In this document: one piece after another, positions 44,078 through 53,842 of the stretch | Layout: every line of letters begins with the position of its first letter | How positions within the stretch are numbered: the stretch's first letter is position 1 | Origin: Bacteroidales bacterium | GTDB taxonomy: Bacteria > Bacteroidota > Bacteroidia > Bacteroidales > P3 | Reading direction: 5' to 3' | Assembly (NCBI GenBank): GCA_024400495.1 | Contig: JAKSMR010000008.1 | Span: 21,738 to 85,737, forward strand | DNA: 64,000 nucleotides | Notes under the pieces: model-generated | Database searches by the model: none | What the model saw: the letters and a program-made list of their open reading frames with translations, nothing else | Told to the model about the DNA's origin: nothing | Position numbers and translations under genes: made by a program

Positions 44078-44881
44078 CTAGAAGTGGTAGTTGAAGCTAA
44101 CGCGGAGGACATTGAAGTGGTCGGCGATGGTCTGCGCGCTAGCGTTGAGGCCTAGCTGCCATTGGTTGTTGAGAGTAATCTGTTCCTCGGTATTAGGAAC
44201 GGCGGCGCCGGGGGCGTGGTCAATAAAGGTGCGCACACGATGCTGGGAGAAGGCGAGACGGAACATCTCGAGATAGAGGTCGATCGAGCAGTTGTCGCCC
44301 AACTTGATGTTAAGGCCGGGGGTGATGGCTACCGACCAGTCGAAGGTGCGTGTAGGCTCGAACCAGGTAGTGTCGTGGGGGTTAGAGTTGTAGGTGGCGG
44401 GGATGTGGATATTGCCGCGTACGGAGTCGTTCTGATAGAAATAGTTCTTCTGCTTGGCGCAGCCCGAGAGATGGCCTTGGAGTTCGGCAAAGAGACTCAC
44501 CCTTTCGCTCACGGGAAGACTGTAGCGGAAATAGGGTTCTACGACCCACATGACGTTGGTCTTCGAGCGCCAGCCTTCGAAACCAGGCTTCCACTCGTAG
44601 AGCAGGAGGAAGGTGTCGTAGGTTGTCTCTTTGGCGATCTGGGCACCAAAAGCAACGCCAGCCTGCATATTTTCGTTGATCTCGTAGCCGAATTTGGGCA
44701 TGATGTAGAACAGCGAGTTGATGTGGCCGGGCTGAGCGAACTGCATGTCGAGGGAGTCGACACGATGGATATCTTTAAGCGTGTTGGAATAGGAACCGCC
44801 AATGGTTCCGCCGAAGATTGTCTGCGCTTGGGCGGCGGCGAGGCCAAGGGCCAGCAGCACTATGAGTATGAGTTTTTTCAT
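44078..44881 (-). CDS. Small outer-membrane barrel protein, paralogue 2
   Basis: This exported protein has about 267 residues. The start MKKLILIVLLALGLAAAQAQ at 44881 (or two codons upstream, 44887) is chosen over the ATG at 44941, because the -7 promoter element lies at 44931-44938. The mature part starts TIFGGTIGGSYSNT and ends in LRVSFNYHF, typical of outer-membrane barrels. Paralogue 1 is downstream and paralogue 3 is upstream with its own terminator. Confidence 0.78.
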   Translation of the reverse strand: MKKLILIVLLALGLAAAQAQTIFGGTIGGSYSNTLKDIHRVDSLDMQFAQPGHINSLFYIMPKFGYEINENMQAGVAFGAQIAKETTYDTFLLLYEWKPGFEGWRSKTNVMWVVEPYFRYSLPVSERVSLFAELQGHLSGCAKQKNYFYQNDSVRGNIHIPATYNSNPHDTTWFEPTRTFDWSVAITPGLNIKLGDNCSIDLYLEMFRLAFSQHRVRTFIDHAPGAAVPNTEEQITLNNQWQLGLNASAQTIADHFNVLRVSFNYHF

Positions 44882-44930
44882 GAGCATTTCTATGTTGGGC
44901 GCACCCGAGGCACGCACTTTTTTGCGATTG

Positions 44931-44938
44931 CAAAAATA
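44931..44938 (-). promoter_or_regulatory. -7 element of paralogue 2
   Basis: On the minus strand TATTTTTG matches TAnnTTTG. A run of T lies upstream, but no clear TTG was found at -33. The position rules out the ATG at 44941. Confidence 0.65.
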
Positions 44939-45004
44939 CAATTTTTTTTTGACATATCACATATTATTATTGATTCCTCATAAAAAAGAGCAAAAAAGTG
45001 GTCG

Positions 45005-45037
45005 AAAAGAAAGGGCGGCCGCATAAGCGGCCGCCCT
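45005..45037 (-). terminator. Terminator of paralogue 3
   Basis: On the minus strand AGGGCGGCCGC (45037-45027) pairs perfectly with GCGGCCGCCCT (45022-45012) and is followed by TTCTTTT. It separates paralogue 3 from paralogue 2. Confidence 0.88.
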
Positions 45038-45060
45038 CATATCCTAGGTCCTAAGATATC

Positions 45061-45837
45061 TTAGAAGTGATAGTTGAAACCAAGACGGAAAGCGCTGAAA
45101 TGGTTAGCGAGGGTGTTAGCGGTAGCGTCAGCACCTACGAAGAAGGTGTTGGTAACGGTTTCGTTGTGGTCGGTGCAGGAAACACCGGCAACGGTGTATT
45201 CGTTATGATAGGTGAGCTTGTTGCTTACGAAAGCGAGGCGAGCGAGGTCGATGTAGAGGTCGAGGCTCATGTTCTCGCTGAGGCTGTAGTTAAGACCAGG
45301 AACAATGGAGATACCCCAAGCGAAAGTTTTGGTGGGAGCCTTGTAGGTGGTGTCGATAGCGGGGAAGGCACCTACTTTGGTTTGATAATTATGGATCTTT
45401 GCTGCCATCTGGCCAGCGAGAGCGATCTGAGCTTCTGCAAAGAATTTGAAGTTACCGAATTCAACTACATTGTAGCGGAAGTAGGGCTGGAAAGTCCAAC
45501 CGAAAGTGGACTGCTTGGTCCAACCTTCGTAGTTGGGGTCAGCGGCATAACCAGCGGCATTGAAAGTAGTGTTGGAGGTCATAGTGATGCCGAAGTAAGC
45601 ACCAACGCTCATCTGATCGTTGAGGTCATAACCGATCTTAGGCATGATTGCCAGGGACATGTTCTTAGCAGAGCCCATACCGGGAACGGTGAACTCGGTG
45701 GTGGTGGAGCCAGCGGTGGTGTTCTCATAGTAGTGACCACCATTAGTGTTGAAGGCGATATTGCCACCAACGGTGAACTGTGCGCTAGCTGCGAATGCGC
45801 AAGCGATAGCTGCGAGAGTTAATAATGCTTTTTTCAT
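45061..45837 (-). CDS. Small outer-membrane barrel protein, paralogue 3
   Basis: This 258-residue exported protein has a signal peptide (1-19, ending AFAASAQ). The mature part starts FTVGGNIAFNTNGGHYYENT and ends FRLGFNYHF. The last six residues almost match those of paralogue 2. T-ending codons are frequent, which suggests high expression. It is flanked by its own probable promoter (45989-45996) and terminator. The function is unknown; it may be an abundant surface or structural barrel. Confidence 0.8.
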   Translation of the reverse strand: MKKALLTLAAIACAFAASAQFTVGGNIAFNTNGGHYYENTTAGSTTTEFTVPGMGSAKNMSLAIMPKIGYDLNDQMSVGAYFGITMTSNTTFNAAGYAADPNYEGWTKQSTFGWTFQPYFRYNVVEFGNFKFFAEAQIALAGQMAAKIHNYQTKVGAFPAIDTTYKAPTKTFAWGISIVPGLNYSLSENMSLDLYIDLARLAFVSNKLTYHNEYTVAGVSCTDHNETVTNTFFVGADATANTLANHFSAFRLGFNYHF

Positions 45838-45988
45838 TGTATTTTAGTTTTTTAACATTGCCTACTCTATGCGGTTTTCGGCTTCTCCGCTGCTGGAGTT
45901 TTGAGGTTCCAACATATTGTTTTGCTATTTATTTACATACTTTAACGATAGTGCGCTCGAAATATTGTATGGAAATGCGATTTTTTTA

Positions 45989-45996
45989 CAAAAATA
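45989..45996 (-). promoter_or_regulatory. Possible -7 element of paralogue 3
   Basis: TATTTTTG on the minus strand is about 150 bases upstream of the start codon. No good -33 element was found at the expected distance. Confidence 0.45.
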
Positions 45997-46043
45997 ATGC
46001 AAATTTAACATTCTTTCCCGCCCTTTTTGATAGTCTTTTCCCA

Positions 46044-46685
46044 CTATTCTTGAGGGAATCCTACGGGGTGTGCGAGCATGGGCTTGGCATTCTTGAGGCC
46101 GAGACGCTTGGAGATAGCTTCGCGGTCGATGCCGCCACAAGCTACGGTACCCAACTGGGCGGCGGTGGCGTAGAGGTAGATGTTCTGGCTTACATAGCCG
46201 CAGTCGACAGCAGCATAGAAATCAAGGGTGGCAGGATCGGCAAGCTTCATCTTCTCTTTCATACGGTCGTAGTCGGCTACAATGACGATGGAGATGGGAG
46301 CAACACCAAAATGGGGCTGGGTGCTGATCTCTTTACGATAGTCGCCCTTGGTGACGAACTCCAACATGTTGTTGGCTGCGTTGTAAAGATAGATGGCTTC
46401 GGTGGTATAGACATAGATGTCCATCTCCTGCATATTGACAGCCGAGGGGGCGGTACGTTTTTTGACTTCGGGGCGGTTGTAGCCATAGGTAGCCCAGAGC
46501 AGGTTGGAGAGCTCGTCGAGGGCGATGGGCTGGGTGCTGTAGCTGCGCACGGTGTGGCGCTCGGCTAAAGCGTTCATGAGAGGCATACCGTTGCTGTCGT
46601 TATGCTCTGCAAGCTTGATGTCCTGCGCTACGGCGGTGCCGCCTAACAAGAGTGCCACTAGGGCGGAAAGGATTGTCTTTTTCAT
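46044..46685 (-). CDS. Exported nitroreductase-fold (SagB/ThcOx-like) protein
   Basis: This 213-residue protein has a signal peptide (starting MKKTILSALVALLLGGTAVA). The mature part has the flavin-nitroreductase pattern ALAERHTVRSYSTQPIALDELSNLLWATYGYNRP and later LDFYAAVDCGYVSQNIYLYATAAQLG. Such proteins bind FMN and reduce varied substrates, and a periplasmic location is unusual for the superfamily though common for this Bacteroidota type. The ATG at 46685 was chosen because the signal peptide starts there. It is the last gene of the mrdA-rodA-clpX run (34 bases after clpX). Confidence 0.88.
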   Translation of the reverse strand: MKKTILSALVALLLGGTAVAQDIKLAEHNDSNGMPLMNALAERHTVRSYSTQPIALDELSNLLWATYGYNRPEVKKRTAPSAVNMQEMDIYVYTTEAIYLYNAANNMLEFVTKGDYRKEISTQPHFGVAPISIVIVADYDRMKEKMKLADPATLDFYAAVDCGYVSQNIYLYATAAQLGTVACGGIDREAISKRLGLKNAKPMLAHPVGFPQE

Positions 46686-46719
46686 TGGTGTAAAGAAGAA
46701 AAGGTTATTTATTGAAGCA

Positions 46720-47988
46720 CTATTCCATAAGGCTGAGTGCAGTATTTTTGTTGATCTGCTCGAGAGCATAGTCGCGGGTGATATGCACCACGTTGCCACC
46801 TTTCTTCCCTTTCTTGGTGGGAAGGTCGAACATGAGGTTGTTCATCACCGTCTCTATGATAGAGCGAAGTCCACGGGCGCCGAGCTTGTATTCCACGGCG
46901 GTATCGACCATAGCGTCAAGAGCGTCGTCGTCGAACACAAGATCCATCTCATCCATAGCAAAGAGTGCCTGGTACTGCTTGACAAGGGCGTTCTTGGGCT
47001 GGGTGAGGATGGTGCGGAGGGCCTCTCTATCGAGGGGCTCGAGATGGGAGAGCACGGGGAAACGGCCGATGAGCTCGGGGATAAGACCGAACTGCTTGAG
47101 GTCCATGGGCTGGACGTAACGCAGGAGATGATCCTTGTCAAGCTCGGCACGAGTGCGGGTTCCGTTAAAACCTATGACGTTCGACTTCATACGCGAAGCG
47201 ATAGCTCTGTCGATTCCGTCGAAAGCGCCACCAGAGATGAAGAGTATATTCTTGGTGTTGACGGCAATACATTTCTGCTCGGGGTGCTTGCGGCCGCCTT
47301 GGGGAGGTACATTGACTACAGCCCCTTCGAGGAGTTTCAACAAGGCTTGCTGTACGCCTTCGCCCGAGACGTCGCGGGTGATGGAGGGATTGTCGCCTTT
47401 GCGGGCAATCTTGTCTATCTCGTCGATGAAGACGATGCCCCTCTCGGCAGCTTCGACATCGTAGTCGGCAGCCTGCAGCAGACGCACCAGCACATTCTCT
47501 ACGTCGTCGCCAACATAGCCGGCCTGGGTGAGGGTGGTGGCGTCGGCAATGCAGAAGGGGACGTCGAGCATCTTGGCGATAGTGCGGGCTAGGAGGGTCT
47601 TTCCTGTTCCGGTCTCGCCGACAATGACGATGTTGGATTTCTCGATCTCCACCTCGTTCTTATCGTCGTGGGTCTCTTGGTATTTCAACCGCTTGTAGTG
47701 GTTGTATACCGCTACCGAGAGCACTTTCTTGGCTTCGTCCTGACCGATAACATATTGGTCGAGATGTTCCTTGATCTCTGCAGGAGTGGGGATAGGCTTG
47801 GTGGAGCGGGAGTGTTGGTGGGTAGCTGCGGGAGAGATGGCTCCGTTCTGCGTAAGGATCTCGTGAGCCTGCTCGGCGCAGTCGCTACAGATAAAGCCGT
47901 TCAGGCCGGCAAGCAGCAGAGGCACCTCGCTTTCGGGTCGTCCACAAAAGGAGCAGCAGTTTTCTTTAGTATTCTTTTTTGAAGGCAT
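46720..47988 (-). CDS. clpX: ATP-dependent Clp protease ATPase subunit ClpX
   Basis: ClpX unfolds tagged proteins and feeds them to ClpP. The 422 residues match. The N-terminal zinc domain has CSFCGRP and CSDC (C4 type). Walker A is GETGTGKT, and [11 protein letters not shown] (Walker B) and the pore-loop/sensor regions follow. The IGF-type loop for ClpP docking reads [11 protein letters not shown] in the right region, so it probably works with ClpP. In many bacteria clpX follows clpP; here it follows rodA and no clpP is in the window. Confidence 0.97.
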   Translation of the reverse strand: MPSKKNTKENCCSFCGRPESEVPLLLAGLNGFICSDCAEQAHEILTQNGAISPAATHQHSRSTKPIPTPAEIKEHLDQYVIGQDEAKKVLSVAVYNHYKRLKYQETHDDKNEVEIEKSNIVIVGETGTGKTLLARTIAKMLDVPFCIADATTLTQAGYVGDDVENVLVRLLQAADYDVEAAERGIVFIDEIDKIARKGDNPSITRDVSGEGVQQALLKLLEGAVVNVPPQGGRKHPEQKCIAVNTKNILFISGGAFDGIDRAIASRMKSNVIGFNGTRTRAELDKDHLLRYVQPMDLKQFGLIPELIGRFPVLSHLEPLDREALRTILTQPKNALVKQYQALFAMDEMDLVFDDDALDAMVDTAVEYKLGARGLRSIIETVMNNLMFDLPTKKGKKGGNVVHITRDYALEQINKNTALSLME

Positions 47989-48039
47989 AAATCCAGTTCT
48001 TTTAGCCGATGACGGCTTCGTATATTGAGTATCTGTTAG

Positions 48040-49296
48040 TTACAATAAGGAGTTTCTGTCAGCATCCTGACGTATGAAGATGAACAGCAGGATGGTGAAG
48101 GCTAATAGGGAGCTGCCTCCATAGCTGAAGAAAGGCAACGGGATGCCGATAACGGGAAGCAGGCCCAGCACCATGCCGATGTTGATGAAGATGTGCATGA
48201 AGAGGATGCTGGCAACGGAATAGCCGTAGAACCGCGAGAAGGTGGAGCGCTGGCGCTCGGCCAGGGTCACCAGACGGACGAGCAGGCAGATGTATGCTAC
48301 CACGAGGAGCGTGCTTCCAAAGAAACCCCATTCCTCGCCTACGGTACAAAAGATGAAGTCGGTCTCCTGCTCGGGCACAAAGTCGGCCTTGGTGATAGTG
48401 CCGTCGCACCATCCTTTGCCGAGGAAGCCGCCGCTACCGATAGCAATTTTGGCTTGGTTGACATTATAGCCAGCTCCGCTCATATCCACCTCTTTGCCGA
48501 GGAGCACATCGATACGCTCCTGCTGGTGAGGCTCGAGGATATTGTTGAAAGCGAAGTCTACCGACATCACGAATCCTGCACAACAGATGAAAAAGATAGC
48601 TGTTATCCAATAGGTGCGGCTGTTGCGCTTGTTGAGCCAGACAAAGAGGTAGAAGAGGCAAAGCACCAGCAGAATGCCCAACAGGATGAACTTATTCATC
48701 ACCAACGTGAGCACGAAGAGGAGGATGGCAGCTACGCCCAACACCAATATCGTGCCGGGGAGCCCTTCCCTATAGAGGGGGAAAATGAAGCTGGCAAAGA
48801 CCAAAGCCGAACCTGTGTCGTGCTGCAGAAGCACAAGGGCGGCGGGGATAAGCAGGATGGTGAAGGCGATGATCTTCGTACGCATATCCTTGATCTCTAT
48901 ACCTATACCGCTCATATATTTCGACAGAGCTAGCGCCGTGCCAAACTTGGCGAACTCCGACGGCTGGAACTTGAACGATCCGAAGTTGATCCACGACTGT
49001 CCGCCGTTGGTGGTCTGTCCGATAAAGAGCACCACCACCAGCAGCATCAGCACTACGCCGTAGATGATGTAGGCCGTGTTGGAGAATACACGCGGCTCGA
49101 CCACGGTAATGAGCAGGGCCAGGAAGAAGGCTATACCCATCCAGATGATCTGCTTGCCATGCTGTACCGAGAAGTCGAAGATGGAGGTGTGGGCTTCGTT
49201 GTATACGGCGGCGTAGATGTTGAACCAACCAAAAAGAACGATCATCAGATAGAGTCCGATGGTCCACCAGTCGTATTTCTTTTTCTCTAATGCCAT
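48040..49296 (-). CDS. rodA: Rod-shape peptidoglycan glycosyltransferase RodA
   Basis: RodA polymerises lipid II during elongation as a SEDS protein in the inner membrane. The 418 residues have about ten membrane segments. QTTNGGQSWINFGSFKFQPSEFAK is the family's diagnostic block, and DTGSALVF and GIPLPFFSYGGSSLL follow. It directly follows its partner mrdA (27-base gap), and clpX follows after 51 bases. Confidence 0.97.
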   Translation of the reverse strand: MALEKKKYDWWTIGLYLMIVLFGWFNIYAAVYNEAHTSIFDFSVQHGKQIIWMGIAFFLALLITVVEPRVFSNTAYIIYGVVLMLLVVVLFIGQTTNGGQSWINFGSFKFQPSEFAKFGTALALSKYMSGIGIEIKDMRTKIIAFTILLIPAALVLLQHDTGSALVFASFIFPLYREGLPGTILVLGVAAILLFVLTLVMNKFILLGILLVLCLFYLFVWLNKRNSRTYWITAIFFICCAGFVMSVDFAFNNILEPHQQERIDVLLGKEVDMSGAGYNVNQAKIAIGSGGFLGKGWCDGTITKADFVPEQETDFIFCTVGEEWGFFGSTLLVVAYICLLVRLVTLAERQRSTFSRFYGYSVASILFMHIFINIGMVLGLLPVIGIPLPFFSYGGSSLLAFTILLFIFIRQDADRNSLL

Positions 49297-49323
49297 AGTC
49301 TAACTTCTTTTTGATTGGGATTT

Positions 49324-51177
49324 TTATCTGCGTTTGGATTTCTTTGCCGGACGGTACTTCAGAGGTAGCGACTGGCAGGGTGCCATCTCACGATATTGCT
49401 TCTCCATATCCACTCGCTTCACCTCGCGACGCAGATATTTCTCTATCACCAGACTGGCGATAGGTGCCGCAAAGACACCTCCGGCGCCGGAGTTCTCAAC
49501 ATATACAGCCACAGCTATCTTGGGGTCGTCCTTGGGGGCGAAACACACGAAGACGGAGTGGTCGATACCTTTGTTCTCGGCCGTACCGGTTTTGCCGCAA
49601 ACGGCGATGTCGTCGATCTTGGCGCGATGGGCCGTTCCTCCGGGAGCATGGACTACGTCGTACATCCCTCGTGCGGCGATTTCGAAGTACTGCTTTTCGA
49701 TACCCGTCTCATGCTTCACCATGAACGAGTCAACAACGGCCGAATCGGGGCCGTAGTAGCGCAGGAGATGAGGTGTGTAATAGTAGCCTCGGTTGGCTAC
49801 GATGCAGGCAAGATTGGCCATCTGCAAGGGAACAACCTCTACCTCTCCCTGGCCGATACTGTTGGAATAGATGGTTGAGAAAGCCCAACGTTCTTTGCCA
49901 TACCAATGGTTGTAGTAGGCGGTATCGGGGATGTTGCCCCTACGCACATTAGGGATATCGAGGCCCAGGCGCTCGCCAAAGCCGAACCGGTGCATATAGT
50001 TGTTCCACACCGTGAGACCATACTGGCTATCCTTGTAGATATTCTTGTATTTCTCCTGCTGGATGATGCGGCGGTAGGTGTAATAGAAATAGGGGTTGCA
50101 CGACATCTTGATGGCTTCCTGCACACACGAGGCGCTGGGATGGTTGTGGCAGCCGATCTTGCTTTTGTCACAAGGGAAACCGGTGCCGGGAGAGATGACA
50201 CCCAGCTGGAGCGCCGTCATAGCCTGCGCTATCTTGAAGATCGATCCCGGAGGATACTGCGCCTGGATGGCTCGGTTGAAGAGAGGCTTGGCGATGTCTT
50301 CGGAGAGCTTGTTATAGTTGCTGCCGCGAGCACGTCCCACAAGGAGGTTAGGATCGTAGCAGGGAGCGCTGACGAGAGTGAGCACCTCGCCTGTCGAAGG
50401 CTCGATGGCGATGACACATCCGCGTTTGTTGGCCATCAGCTCCTCGGCATACTGCTGCAGCTCGGCGTCGATGGTGGTGTAGAGGTTCAGGCCCTCGATG
50501 GGGACGCTGTCGAAGGCGCCGTTCTGGTACGAGCCTATCTCGCGGTTGTGAACGTCGACCTGCATCACCTTCTTGCCTTTGGTGCCTCGCAGAAGCTCTT
50601 CGTACGAGAGCTCCAGTCCGCTCTTGCCTATATAGTCGCCGCGCTTATAGTAGGGGTTATTCTCGATGTCTTTCTCGTTCACCTCGCCCACGTAGCCAAG
50701 CACATGTGCGGCAATAGGACGGTCGTAGATGCGCAACGTACGTTGGGAGATATAGAATCCGGGAAACTTCCACAGCTTGCTCTGCCATCGGGCATATTCC
50801 TCCTTCGAAATCTGCTTCATAAAGGGAGAGGCGGCATAGGGCGAATATTTGCGGGCTTTGTTCAATTTCTGATCAAACTCCTCGCGGTCGATGCCAAGCA
50901 TCTCGCAGAAATAGACGGTATCCATCCCTTTGCACATCCGGGGAATGACCATAAGGTCATATACCGCCTCGTTGTAGACCAACAGCTTGCCATTACGGTC
51001 GTAGATAAGACCTCGTGGAGGATACTGCGTGATGTTTCTCAACGCCTGATCGTCGCCTTTGATCCTGTATTTATCGGTAAAAACCTGCAGGAAAGAAAGG
51101 CGAATAACAAAAATAGCACCTATCACAAGGAAGATGAGCTTTATAACGAGAGACCTGTCACTGAACTGATTAGACAT
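49324..51177 (-). CDS. mrdA: Penicillin-binding protein 2 (elongasome transpeptidase)
   Basis: PBP2 cross-links peptidoglycan beside RodA. The 617 residues start with a membrane anchor (about 10-28). The pedestal domain includes PPRGLIYDRNGKLLVYN. The transpeptidase domain holds the SxxK motif in PPGSIFKI, SxN in MSCNPYFY, and KTG in VCGKTGTAEN. It heads the minus-strand run with its own promoter (51225-51257). The mreBCD genes, which often precede this pair, are not adjacent. Confidence 0.97.
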   Translation of the reverse strand: MSNQFSDRSLVIKLIFLVIGAIFVIRLSFLQVFTDKYRIKGDDQALRNITQYPPRGLIYDRNGKLLVYNEAVYDLMVIPRMCKGMDTVYFCEMLGIDREEFDQKLNKARKYSPYAASPFMKQISKEEYARWQSKLWKFPGFYISQRTLRIYDRPIAAHVLGYVGEVNEKDIENNPYYKRGDYIGKSGLELSYEELLRGTKGKKVMQVDVHNREIGSYQNGAFDSVPIEGLNLYTTIDAELQQYAEELMANKRGCVIAIEPSTGEVLTLVSAPCYDPNLLVGRARGSNYNKLSEDIAKPLFNRAIQAQYPPGSIFKIAQAMTALQLGVISPGTGFPCDKSKIGCHNHPSASCVQEAIKMSCNPYFYYTYRRIIQQEKYKNIYKDSQYGLTVWNNYMHRFGFGERLGLDIPNVRRGNIPDTAYYNHWYGKERWAFSTIYSNSIGQGEVEVVPLQMANLACIVANRGYYYTPHLLRYYGPDSAVVDSFMVKHETGIEKQYFEIAARGMYDVVHAPGGTAHRAKIDDIAVCGKTGTAENKGIDHSVFVCFAPKDDPKIAVAVYVENSGAGGVFAAPIASLVIEKYLRREVKRVDMEKQYREMAPCQSLPLKYRPAKKSKRR

Positions 51178-51480
51178 ATTTTAAGCATCGGGTACCACAT
51201 TGGAGCAGCACCACTTTCAAAATGCAAAAATACGAATAAAATATAAAAAAGCCCAACATTTTTTCTTCTTTTTTCAACAACCAGGGTTTCATATCATCAC
51301 ACACCTCCTATGCCGTCCTGCTTCCGGCACCTTTTCTTGGGCTAAGTCCGCCTTACTGTCGCTCCTGCGTCGCAGCACTTACGCCAAGACAGGCTTTCCC
51401 CCGAGAGTGATGCGACAGAAGAGGCCGCCTGCGTGCCCCTGAAAGCCGAGCGGCGAAAGATCGGTCCTATGCCAGGACCA
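51178..51480. other. Gap between the DUF2723 gene and mrdA
   Basis: It contains the mrdA promoter and a perfect 6-bp hairpin, GGTCCT (51463-51468) / AGGACC (51474-51479), directly beyond the DUF2723 stop. The hairpin has no T-tract in either direction. Confidence 0.5.
51225..51257 (-). promoter_or_regulatory. Promoter of the mrdA-rodA-clpX unit
   Basis: On the minus strand TATTTTTG (51232-51225) is a consensus -7 element, and GTTG (51257-51254) is a -33 element at a 21-base spacing. Confidence 0.8.
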
Positions 51481-53823
51481 TTATTGGCAAAGGACGGAGG
51501 CAAGATCCTCCAAAGGACTGAGGGTGTAGCTGATATGGGTTTGGTGATGTTTAGGAAGACTGTGGTAGTAGCTCAGCTGCTCCTCCAGGCAATCCTTCAC
51601 GGCTTTCTTGCCCTGTGCTATCTCCTCTGAGGAGAAAGTGCCCGCGTTCTCAGCCAAGGAATAGAAGCGGTAGCGGAGGGCCAAGTCGCTGATCTTGTGC
51701 TCAGGAATCTCCCTTCTCACCTTAGCCAGCACCTGCCCGGCAGTCTGGAGCTCCCCTCTGCCTATCAGATTCTCAGCCACAAGAAGCGCATCTTTCACAT
51801 ATTGGTTGAGGAATTTCTGCGAAGTGGCGTCGCAACCTACGCGACGGGTGGCGGGAACCTCCCAACTCATATCATCCAGGATATGACGTGCAGCCTCGTC
51901 GCAGTCGACACTATCGCAAGGAGCCATAGTGGTGAAAGCCTTCATATCAAGCTTGTAGCAGATACCCGTAAGCGACATATACGGGCCGAAATATTGCTTG
52001 TAGTCGTTATAGCCATAATGCGAGAAATAGACTCTCTCCTCCTTCTCCAGCAGAGTGAGGAAGGCATTCATTCCGCGTTGTTGCTCTCCGTCGCGCCGGC
52101 ATTCGGGAGCCTTCTGCGAGGCATACCAATAGGTGGTCAGGAGGCTGAGGTTGACCACCCTCACATCCTTGCGGAAACCTTCCACCTCCTGCACATACCA
52201 GAGAGGGAACGTGTCGTTGTCGCCGATAGTGAAGAGGATAGCATCTTTATCACACGACATGAGCATATTACGGGCTGTGTCGCGAGCGATGTAGTTGTCG
52301 CTTCTGTCGTGGTCGTCGTAGTTCTCCACCAGCATCCATAGCGGCACCAGAAGCAGGAGGGCGGGGAGCCACCTCTGCTGCAGGATCTTCGATGTTCTGT
52401 GCCTGGCCTGCATCTGCGCCAGCCATTCGCCAAAGGCACAGGCTCCCAGGCCTATCCACACAGCAAAGGCAAAGAACGAGAGCACAAGGGCATAGTCTCT
52501 CTCACGAGGTTGGTAGGCTGGCATATTCAGATATACCGCCAGCCCCACTCCCGAGAAGAGGAAAAGAGCTAACGTAGCCCAGAACTGGCGCCTGTCTCTC
52601 CTATACTGATAGCACATCCCCCACACGCCAAGCAACAGAGGCAGCAGGAAATAGACGTTATGCGAAGCGTTGGGAAGACTGTCGGGCGGATACTTTCCCG
52701 TTCCCACCAGGAAATGGTCGATGGGGCGGAGCCCCGTAACGAACTGTCCGTGCTGGAGGGTTCCGTAACCCTGGCTGTCGTCGAAGCGACCCGCGAAGTT
52801 CCACATCAGGTAGCGGAAATACATATACCAAAGCTGATACGAGGCGAAGAACTGCGCATTGTCCAGAAAGTTGGGCTTGAACGTCGTCTGTCCGTCGGCC
52901 GTGCGCCCGGTTCCGTGCATGCCGCTCCAGTCGGCATAAAAAGTCATGTCGTTCTTATGCCTGCGCCATATGCGGGGATAGAGGGCGGGGCCATTCTCAT
53001 ACTGCTCGCGGGCGAGATAACGCTTGAAGCTCTCTGCCGTCGAGGGGTCTCCGTTGTTTATCGAGGGGTTGCTTTGTGCCCGCAGAGGGATGATAAGATA
53101 GGGGGTGGTCCCTAACAGGAAAAAACCCAGGCACAATGCTACCACCCCAAGCCGCCGCTTGGTGAAGAGCCTCTCTCCTTTCGCCTCTTTCCACAAAGCT
53201 ATCATAAGCACCACAACCACAAAAGGGACTGTAAGCCAGCACATCTCGTGCACACAGAAGGAGAGCCCGAGGAGCAACGCCACCAGCACGATCCAGCGGG
53301 AGGAGCCCACGGCCCGCTCTTTCCTGGCGTCGTACCACCGTATCGTCGCCCACACGATCACGCTCGACAGCAGCATAGCCAAGCCATAGACCTCGCTCTC
53401 TACGGCCGAAAACCAGGCGGTGTCGCAGAAGCTGTAGCAGAGCGCCCCCACCCCGGCAGCCAGCAGGTTGAGGTAGAGTCTCTCGTGAGCTATCTGCTTG
53501 GCGATGCGAAAGATGCTCCAGAAAAGGAACATCGAGCAGAAGCCTCCCGAGAGGGCCGAAAGCATATTGCTCCAAAGGGCGATGCGGTCGGGATGGGAGG
53601 GGATAAGGGTGAAGAGATGCGCCAGCAGCTGGTAGAGCGGCGCTCCGGGAGGATGGCCTACGCCGAAGGTGTAGGAGGTGGCGATGAACTCGCCGCAGTC
53701 CCAAAAACTTACCGTAGGCGAGAGCGTCATGAGATAGATCAGGGTAGAGAAAAAGCCCACGATCCATCCCGACCACAACACCCAACGGCGTTCATTCTTG
53801 AGAGAATGGCACTCTTCGTTCAT
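51481..53823 (-). CDS. DUF2723 membrane protein (glycosyltransferase-like)
   Basis: This 780-residue polytopic protein starts with the DUF2723 block LMTLSPTVSFWDCGEFIATSYTFGVGHPPG, which resembles the O-mannosyltransferase (GT-C) fold. The Asp/Glu in WDCGE correspond to the catalytic position of GT-C enzymes. About ten membrane segments fill the first 500 residues, and the C-terminal part is soluble and helical. Many Bacteroidota relatives exceed 1000 residues, so this one is short. The activity is not established. It is 19 bases after lptE and probably co-transcribed. Confidence 0.88.
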   Translation of the reverse strand: MNEECHSLKNERRWVLWSGWIVGFFSTLIYLMTLSPTVSFWDCGEFIATSYTFGVGHPPGAPLYQLLAHLFTLIPSHPDRIALWSNMLSALSGGFCSMFLFWSIFRIAKQIAHERLYLNLLAAGVGALCYSFCDTAWFSAVESEVYGLAMLLSSVIVWATIRWYDARKERAVGSSRWIVLVALLLGLSFCVHEMCWLTVPFVVVVLMIALWKEAKGERLFTKRRLGVVALCLGFFLLGTTPYLIIPLRAQSNPSINNGDPSTAESFKRYLAREQYENGPALYPRIWRRHKNDMTFYADWSGMHGTGRTADGQTTFKPNFLDNAQFFASYQLWYMYFRYLMWNFAGRFDDSQGYGTLQHGQFVTGLRPIDHFLVGTGKYPPDSLPNASHNVYFLLPLLLGVWGMCYQYRRDRRQFWATLALFLFSGVGLAVYLNMPAYQPRERDYALVLSFFAFAVWIGLGACAFGEWLAQMQARHRTSKILQQRWLPALLLLVPLWMLVENYDDHDRSDNYIARDTARNMLMSCDKDAILFTIGDNDTFPLWYVQEVEGFRKDVRVVNLSLLTTYWYASQKAPECRRDGEQQRGMNAFLTLLEKEERVYFSHYGYNDYKQYFGPYMSLTGICYKLDMKAFTTMAPCDSVDCDEAARHILDDMSWEVPATRRVGCDATSQKFLNQYVKDALLVAENLIGRGELQTAGQVLAKVRREIPEHKISDLALRYRFYSLAENAGTFSSEEIAQGKKAVKDCLEEQLSYYHSLPKHHQTHISYTLSPLEDLASVLCQ

Positions 53824-53842
53824 TGAAAGAGGGGGGGGATTG

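Noticed and set aside
51463-51479. GGTCCT/AGGACC hairpin after the DUF2723 gene as a terminator
   Set aside because: The stem is only 6 bp and there is no T-run on the transcribed side.
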